From: Brassica napus
Taxonomy: Eukaryota > Streptophyta > Magnoliopsida > Brassicales > Brassicaceae
Assembly (NCBI RefSeq): GCF_020379485.1
Contig: NC_063450.1
Span: forward strand, 48,636,681-48,700,680
DNA length: 64,000 nt
Direction of reading: 5' to 3'
The notes beneath the pieces are model-generated. The model saw nothing but the letters and a program-made list of their open reading frames with translations. It searched no databases and had not been told where the DNA came from. The translations under genes and the position numbers were made by a program. Positions 58,640 to 64,000 of this stretch are shown here, piece after piece (positions within the stretch are counted from its first letter, which is position 1; each line of letters starts with the position of its first letter).

Positions 58640-61150
58640 ATGTTTTTAAGCATCTCTGAGCTTGGTTCTAATTATGAGTTTGTAAGAACATGGACAATAG
58701 TGAGATCTTCCATCGGTTTCTCTTGTATAATATTCTCTTTGTTTCATATTAAGTGTTGTTGTAGAAAAAAAATTTTGTTGCAAAAAGTAACTAAAAGTAT
58801 GTGATATTTGAGCTTTTATCTTGTTTATCCCTTATTCTTATTTTTTTTTCTTAATTGCTGAGATAAATATTAGCTACTCTAAAAACGCCTTTTTAGTCGC
58901 TTTGACAATAGAAAAAGGCAGATTACTTTAGAATTTTTAAATATTTATATCTACAACAAAATGGATCTATAAAAATAATATATTTTATTTTATTTAATAT
59001 ATTAGTTTATTTTAATTATTTTTTATTTTGTGGATTTGGATCGAATACCTCATCCACGAATGAACCTGTCAACAGAGTTTTTCCGCTGCCCGTGCCATCG
59101 TTCTTTATCAGCGAGGCAGCAGCCAAAGTTAAGTATGCAGCGGGATCCTTTTGGTATGGACATGTAATGCCTCTGACGGCTCTATCGCACGCCTTTTTCA
59201 TCTCCCTACAGATTAAATGGATACTTAGGTAGGACCCTTCTTGCAATATATTATTTCGAGATTCTTCAAAGCAAGATAAGTTCTAATACCATCTCTATTC
59301 CTATTCTATTTTTTTCTCTAAAATAGAGTAAAAATGCGCTAAACCAACTTCATATCTCATTACATAATAAAATTTATTTCATAAATAGAGAAATTTATTT
59401 TTTGTTTGTTCACCACTCTCATGGAGTGGAAAATGAAGTAGGATTGAAATAATTTTTCTCTATTTTTATTTTTACTCTAAAAAAATGGAATTTTATACAA
59501 TATAACTTCTTAAGTGATTTTATATGATAAGTAACCCATGTGCGCACGGTTTAAATCTAAGGTCATGGATGTATGCATTTTTTTATTAATTTACTGGATG
59601 TAGTTTATAATATGTGTATCGTCATCCAGTCGGTTAAACATTATGTTTTTCTTTTCACAAAATTGTTAAATAATCAGTTGGGAGAGGACGAATTATTTCC
59701 GTGAGAAGTATCGTATAAAACATATTTCCCCATGAAACACAATTTGGTATTGGTTAAGACAATTTCCGGTATAATCACAAAACCAAACAAAAAAAACTCT
59801 TAAATAGAACCGAAACCTAATTCAGTTAAACCCAAACAAAAAGCGTGACCCGACCATCATCCTCTTCCTCACCCCTTTTTCCCCAGATTTTACCCAATTT
59901 TTCCTTCACCTAATCCCTAACCAATCACTTCTTCATCTACATATGTATTGCTTCCATTAATTAATTTCTTCTTTCTTCTCTCATTGTTTTGGATATGCTT
60001 GTTAATCTCGTCGCTAGCAATACAGACATGTTCTTCAAGAGAGATAAAGAGATTAGTATCACCATTAACCCAATGGTTTACAAGTTTTGATTCAACGGCC
60101 CCACCACCTCTATCACCATTAACACATTGTTTCTTTATGTCTTCTCCTTCAGCCCCATTCTGAATAAATCAAATCTCTTATTAATTGGAGAAAACTGTCA
60201 TTAGTGTCTCAAGTTTAATAATATTTAGACAAGAACATCAATGGATCAGAGAAGACAAGTCTCACGTAGAAGTAAAAGAAAAAGGAAGAAACTTTGTGGG
60301 TTTATGATTTTGATTTCTTGACTACTATGGCTTCAAGCTGGGTTTTCGAAAATTTCTGAGTCTTTGAATTCAGCCATGGTTACAGATTGATGAAGGAATA
60401 AGAAGACCAGAAGCGTTGGTTTGTTTTATTTTTTTGTAGAGTCAGGTTTAATTTTTGAATTTGGTTTAGTTTGGTTTATTATTAAAATTTTGATGGTTTT
60501 GGTTTATCAGTAAAATTTTTAAACCAAGTAATTTAATTTTATGGGGCCATGGATTTCGAACTTTTAATCTATAGTAAGCTTAAGTTTCATGAAGAAATAG
60601 GTTTAGAACTTTTATTTCGGAGAAATCCAGAATGAGGTCATAATTTGAGAAACATACGATACGGTGCTATACGATATTTCTCGTGGGGAAATGGGTAAAT
60701 AGCTCGTCTTCCCTAATCAGTTCATTAAAAAATCAAAATCTACATTAATTTGAATTTGACTCTATTTATTTATACGAACAGAAAAGGTTAATATCAAGAA
60801 ATATAGGAGACGCCGAGTTTACGGTCTTTTTTCCCGAAAGGTTACAGATTCTTGTTAAGCTGAAATCCAAAGAGAAAAACATTAGATTCTGCATGCATTT
60901 TGTTTGAGATTTATGTTTACGTGTGTATCAAGTTGTTCGATAAAAAAGTTCGGAGCGCTATCCATGAACTCCGAAGGTTTCGTATGTTTAAGAAACAAAT
61001 ATAATAATTACACAATGGTAAGCCAATATAATCTTTATAAACTTTTTTATTTCACATTTGGAATAAAGTATAAAAGTTACAAAGCTCAAGTTATATGAAA
61101 ATAGGAGAGTTACGGTTTGAGTGTATATTGAGTATAATTTTAGTTACTGG
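58640..61150. other. Intergenic spacer with unplaced short frames
   Basis: Mostly AT-rich. A minus-strand open stretch at 59016-59220 (MKKACDRAVRGITCPYQKDP, then AAYLTLAAASLIKNDGTGSG) looks like conserved protein sequence, but I cannot name it; it is isolated and may be a gene fragment. A CT-rich stretch at about 59860-60165 reads in one plus frame as a hydrophobic segment followed by a Pro/Ser tail, but it lacks an ATG. Short inverted repeats occur around 59300-59480. No other gene was seen. Confidence 0.4.
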
Positions 61151-61167
61151 GTGGCAAAAGGAAGTGG

Positions 61168-63167
61168 TCATGGGCAAGTGAAGCCTGGAGGAGTACTGGA
61201 ACCGCGGCCACAATTCCTGAAGAGTGTGCTGATATTAGGAGGGAGACTTCCACGTGGTGCTCTAGCTGACTCACACAAGCAAGCAAGTGCATCAGCATCG
61301 GACAGGTTACGGAGGATAGAACAACATGCCTGCACACTTCCAACTCCTATAATACGATCGATAATACTTAGGATATTTTCACATATTCTTAATTGGGGGC
61401 CAATCCTACGGTGGCATATTCCAAGCAGGGAAGGTGGAGGTGGTGGCGGGGACCTTGGCAAAGATACCGGTGGTGCACGTGGTGGAGAAGTTGGTGGAGA
61501 CACTGGTGGTACTCTTTGTGGAGGAACAGCTGGTGGAAGTTTTGGTGGAGAGACCGGTGGTGCCCGTGGAGGAGAAGTTGGTGGCATTCTTGGCGGAGAC
61601 ATTGGTGGTGTTTGTGGAGGAGCTGTTGGTGGACGTCTTGGTGGAGACACAGGTGGTACAAGCGTAGGAGAGGTTGGTGGTGCTTCTGGTGGAGACATAG
61701 GTGGTGCCTTTGGAGGAAATGTTGGTGGGCTTCCTGACGGAGACATCAGTGGTGCAAGCGGAGGAGAGGTTGGTGGTGTTCTTGGAGGAGACATAGGTGG
61801 TGCTCGCGGAGGAGCTATTGGTGGTGTTATAGGTGGAGACAATGGAGGTGTTTGTGGAGAAACCGTTGGTGGAATCCTAGGCGGTGACATGGGTGGTGAT
61901 CGTGGAGGAGAGGTTGGTGGTGTTTGTGGAGAAATTGTTGGTGGTATTATTGGAGGAGAAATTGGTGGTGTTCTTGGCGGAGACACTGGTGGAAGAGAGA
62001 CTGGTGGTATTTTGGGAAGAGGCACTGGTGGAATAGAGACTGGTGGTGTTTTTGGAAGAGACACTGGTGGAAGAGACGTTGGTGGTATTCTTGGAAGAGA
62101 CACTGGTGGAAGAAAGACTGGTGGAAGAGACACTGGTGGTAATCTTGGAAGAGACACAGGTGGAAGAGACACTGGTGGTGTTCTTGGAAGAGACACGGGT
62201 GGAAGAGACACGGGTGGAAAAGATACTGGTGGTATACTTGGAAGAGACAATGGTGGAAGAGAGACTGGTGGAAGAGACACTGGTGGTATTCTTGGAAGAG
62301 ACACGGGTGGAAGAGATACTGGTGGTGTTCTTGGAAGAGACACTGGTGGAAGAGAGACTGGTGAAAGAGACACTGGTGGTATTATTGGAAGAGACACTGG
62401 TGGAATTGTTGGCGGGTTCCTTGGCGGAGACACGGGTGGTGCACTCAGAGGAGAGGTTGATGGAGTTCTCGGTGGCGAAACAGGTGGTGTTTGTGGAGGA
62501 ATCATTGGTGAATTTTTTGGTGGAGACGCCGGTCGTAAACGTGGAGAAGAGGTTGGTGACGTTTTGGCGGAGAAACAGGTGGTGCTAGTGGAGAAATCAT
62601 TGGCGGACTCCTAGGCGGAGACACCGGTGGTGCACGCGGAGGAGAGGTTGGTGGTATTTTTGGTGGAGACATTGATGGTGTTTGTGGAGCAGCTGTTGGT
62701 AGACTTTTCGGCGGAGACACTGGTGGTGTACTTGGAGGAGAGGTTGGTGGTGTTTTTGGCGGAGAGGTTGGTGATGCACGTGGAGGAGACATTGGTGGTG
62801 TTCTTGACGGAGACACAAGAGGTGTTCGTGACGGGATCGTTGGGGGAGACACTGGTGTTCCACGAGGAGGAGAATTTGGTGGTATACTTGGTGGAAACAC
62901 TGGTTGTGTTTGTGGAGGAACCGTTGGTACACTCCTTGGTGGAGACATTGGTGGTGTACGCGGAAGAGAGTTTGGTGGCATTCTTGGCGGAGAAACTGGT
63001 GATGCACGAGGAGGAGAAGTTGGTGCCGCTCTTGGCTTTGGTGGTGGAGGTGGAGGTGCACGGGGGCGAGTTGGTCTATTGGCTTCAGTGTGGCCTAAGA
63101 GGAAGATGGTAAGTGCAAAGAAGAGAGCTAAGGTTGTTGGTGAATATTTTGGATCCATTTTCTTCAT
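61168..63167 (-). pseudogene. Long proline-rich LTP (HyPRP/extensin-like), frameshifted
   Basis: From the ATG at 63167 the frame gives a signal peptide (ALFFALTIFLLGHTEA) and dozens of PPxSPPR-type repeats (PPTSPPRAPPVSPPR), resembling cell-wall hydroxyproline-rich glycoproteins. Near 62560 the frame shifts by one base after PPVSPPK and stops at about 62502. The other frame continues the same repeat pattern (PPVSLPRTPPVSLP) to an eight-cysteine module (ICHRRIGPQLRIC; ACCSIL; CLC; C; C) and TGA at 61168-61170. The whole would be about 660 residues without the shift, like Arabidopsis At4g22470/At4g22505 relatives. Both halves are otherwise free of stops. The lesion is therefore recent or a sequencing or assembly error in a repetitive region. 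As it stands, the protein loses the whole LTP domain. Confidence 0.85.
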
Positions 63168-63234
63168 GGTGTTTTGTCCTCAACGGAGGACTGTTGTATA
63201 GATATTGGTGATCTGAAATGAAGTTAGCTTGTTA

Positions 63235-63245
63235 GAATTTATAGG
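63235..63245 (-). promoter_or_regulatory. TATA box of the HyPRP gene
   Basis: CCTATAAATTC on the minus strand about 68 bp before the ATG at 63167. This is the same spacing as in the small LTP-like gene at 57891-58262. Confidence 0.65.
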
Positions 63246-63376
63246 GTTTTAAGATGCTCGCTACGATGTTTATGTGCCACTTTTTACTATAGGCAACCCT
63301 CATCAATCATCATGAAAGGCTTAGAGATAAATGTGCTTCACTCTACATATGTAGGAGCCGCGTGTCTGTACATTAA

Positions 63377-63653
63377 GAGCATCAGCATCAGTGAACTCCA
63401 TGGAGAATTCACACATTTTTCGAAAAAAAAATATTAAAATAAACAAAAGCAACCAACCTGCCTCTTGGGAGTTCACTGCACTGAACCCGGATCATCACTG
63501 TAGCGCGGGTCCCACGACACGTGGCGGCCCGCGATTGGTCCGATTAATAAATTTCTTTTTTTTGAAAAAAAAACAAAAATCAAACAGAAAAAAAATAATA
63601 ATAAAAAAATATTTTGTGAATCCTTTTGATGGGGTTCACTAATGCTGATACTC
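63377..63653. mobile_element. MITE with TAA target duplication, 277 bp
   Basis: Inverted ends GAGCATCAGCATCAGTGAAC and (right, reverse-complemented) GAGTATCAGCATTAGTGAAC are flanked by TAA on both sides (63374-63376 and 63654-63656). TAA/TTA duplications and GAGCATC ends fit PIF/Harbinger-type MITEs. The middle holds a GC-rich block (about 63485-63545), unusual for such elements. Confidence 0.75.
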
Positions 63654-63739
63654 TAAGGGCCTGTGAGAATTAATTTTATTCATCTATTTATTACATTTAC
63701 GTGACTATATTCACATTTCATATGTTAGCAACGTTCGTT

Positions 63740-64000
63740 TAGACAATCTCAATGTGAGATCTAGGTCTGTTCGTTTGTACATCTGGAAAATGCATCCAGA
63801 TGGTCCATCTAGGTGTCTTATCCAGATGCTCCATCTGGGTGTTGTTCGTTTTTTTCATTTCGTCCATGCATCCAGATGAATCATCTGAATGCAACTATGT
63901 TTGTTTGCTTTTCATTTTTTAACTTTCATCTGCATCCAGGTGGACTTGTTAATAAAATGGCTAAAATATAATTTTTTACGTTTCGGCGGAAAAATAGCAT
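63740..64000. repeat. CATCCAGATG-rich sequence at window edge
   Basis: The string CATCCAGATG and its inverted form recur about seven times (for example 63801, 63821, 63871), some as inverted pairs. It runs towards the window edge, so the unit and nature (perhaps a transposon end) cannot be settled. Confidence 0.5.

Noticed and set aside
59948..60163. Possible small secreted peptide gene
   Set aside because: The frame has no ATG and the tail matches no known peptide motif; only a hydrophobic stretch supports it.
61121..62614. Plus-strand 497-codon glycine-rich frame
   Set aside because: It is the complement of the proline-rich repeats of the minus-strand HyPRP gene, which has a signal peptide, an eight-cysteine module and a TATA box.
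1..64000. CRISPR arrays, tRNA or rRNA genes, prokaryotic operons
   Set aside because: None were seen; the window is plant nuclear DNA and its repeats are transposon-related or simple tandem repeats.

Overview
This is nuclear plant DNA from the mustard family (Brassicaceae), probably Brassica or a close relative. The genes have short GT-AG introns and AT-rich spacers, and the TEs (CACTA, LINE, hAT, Helitron and Ty3/gypsy-type LTR) are plant-type. From memory, the order of the intact genes follows Arabidopsis thaliana chromosome 4 around At4g22290-At4g22360, then the At4g22460-At4g22520 lipid-transfer cluster. No bacterial or organellar features, tRNA, rRNA or CRISPR were seen.

Layout. (1) 1-13.2 kb: a broken minus-strand copy of cytosolic isoleucyl-tRNA synthetase (IleRS). 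A 6.4-kb CACTA transposon splits one of its exons (perfect 17-nt TIRs, 3-bp CCA duplication), and a 5'-truncated LINE tail sits in an intron. (2) 13.4-20.4 kb: a graveyard with tandem repeats, an orphan FBD exon, a Helitron, a hAT element carrying a nested MITE, an AGO4-like Argonaute N-terminal pseudogene, a small hAT MITE and an amino-acid-permease fragment. (3) 20.9-36.2 kb: the conserved gene block, consisting of a two-TM protein (At1g16860/At4g22290 family), two tandem SOBER1-like acyl-protein thioesterase/carboxylesterase genes, mitochondrial pyruvate carrier 2, a short acidic protein (At4g22320-like) and alkaline ceramidase. A decayed AT-rich minisatellite of about 2.5 kb lies at 32.0-34.5 kb. 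(4) 36.8-47.1 kb: the USP39/SAD1-like splicing factor and a two-SWIB-domain protein, separated by two independent LINE insertions, one of which has the head-to-head structure expected of twin priming. (5) 47-57.5 kb: a Helitron and a complete but non-autonomous LTR retrotransposon (gag only, most of pol deleted). (6) 57.9-63.2 kb: an eight-cysteine LTP-like gene and a long proline-rich LTP (HyPRP) gene with a frameshift; MITEs lie around them.

The host genes are ordinary housekeeping, lipid or cell-wall genes and do not form one pathway. The sphingolipid (ceramidase) and acyl-thioesterase genes are neighbours only through ancestral order. I found no convincing undescribed multi-gene system. 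The points of interest are the nested insertions with exactly resolvable target-site duplications, the CGATCGAT repeat arrays inside the CACTA element, the twin-primed LINE, a primer-binding-site copy captured inside an LTR, and the membrane-anchor difference between the two SOBER1-like copies. Exon boundaries were placed by eye from splice dinucleotides, reading frame and remembered family sequences; they were not computed.
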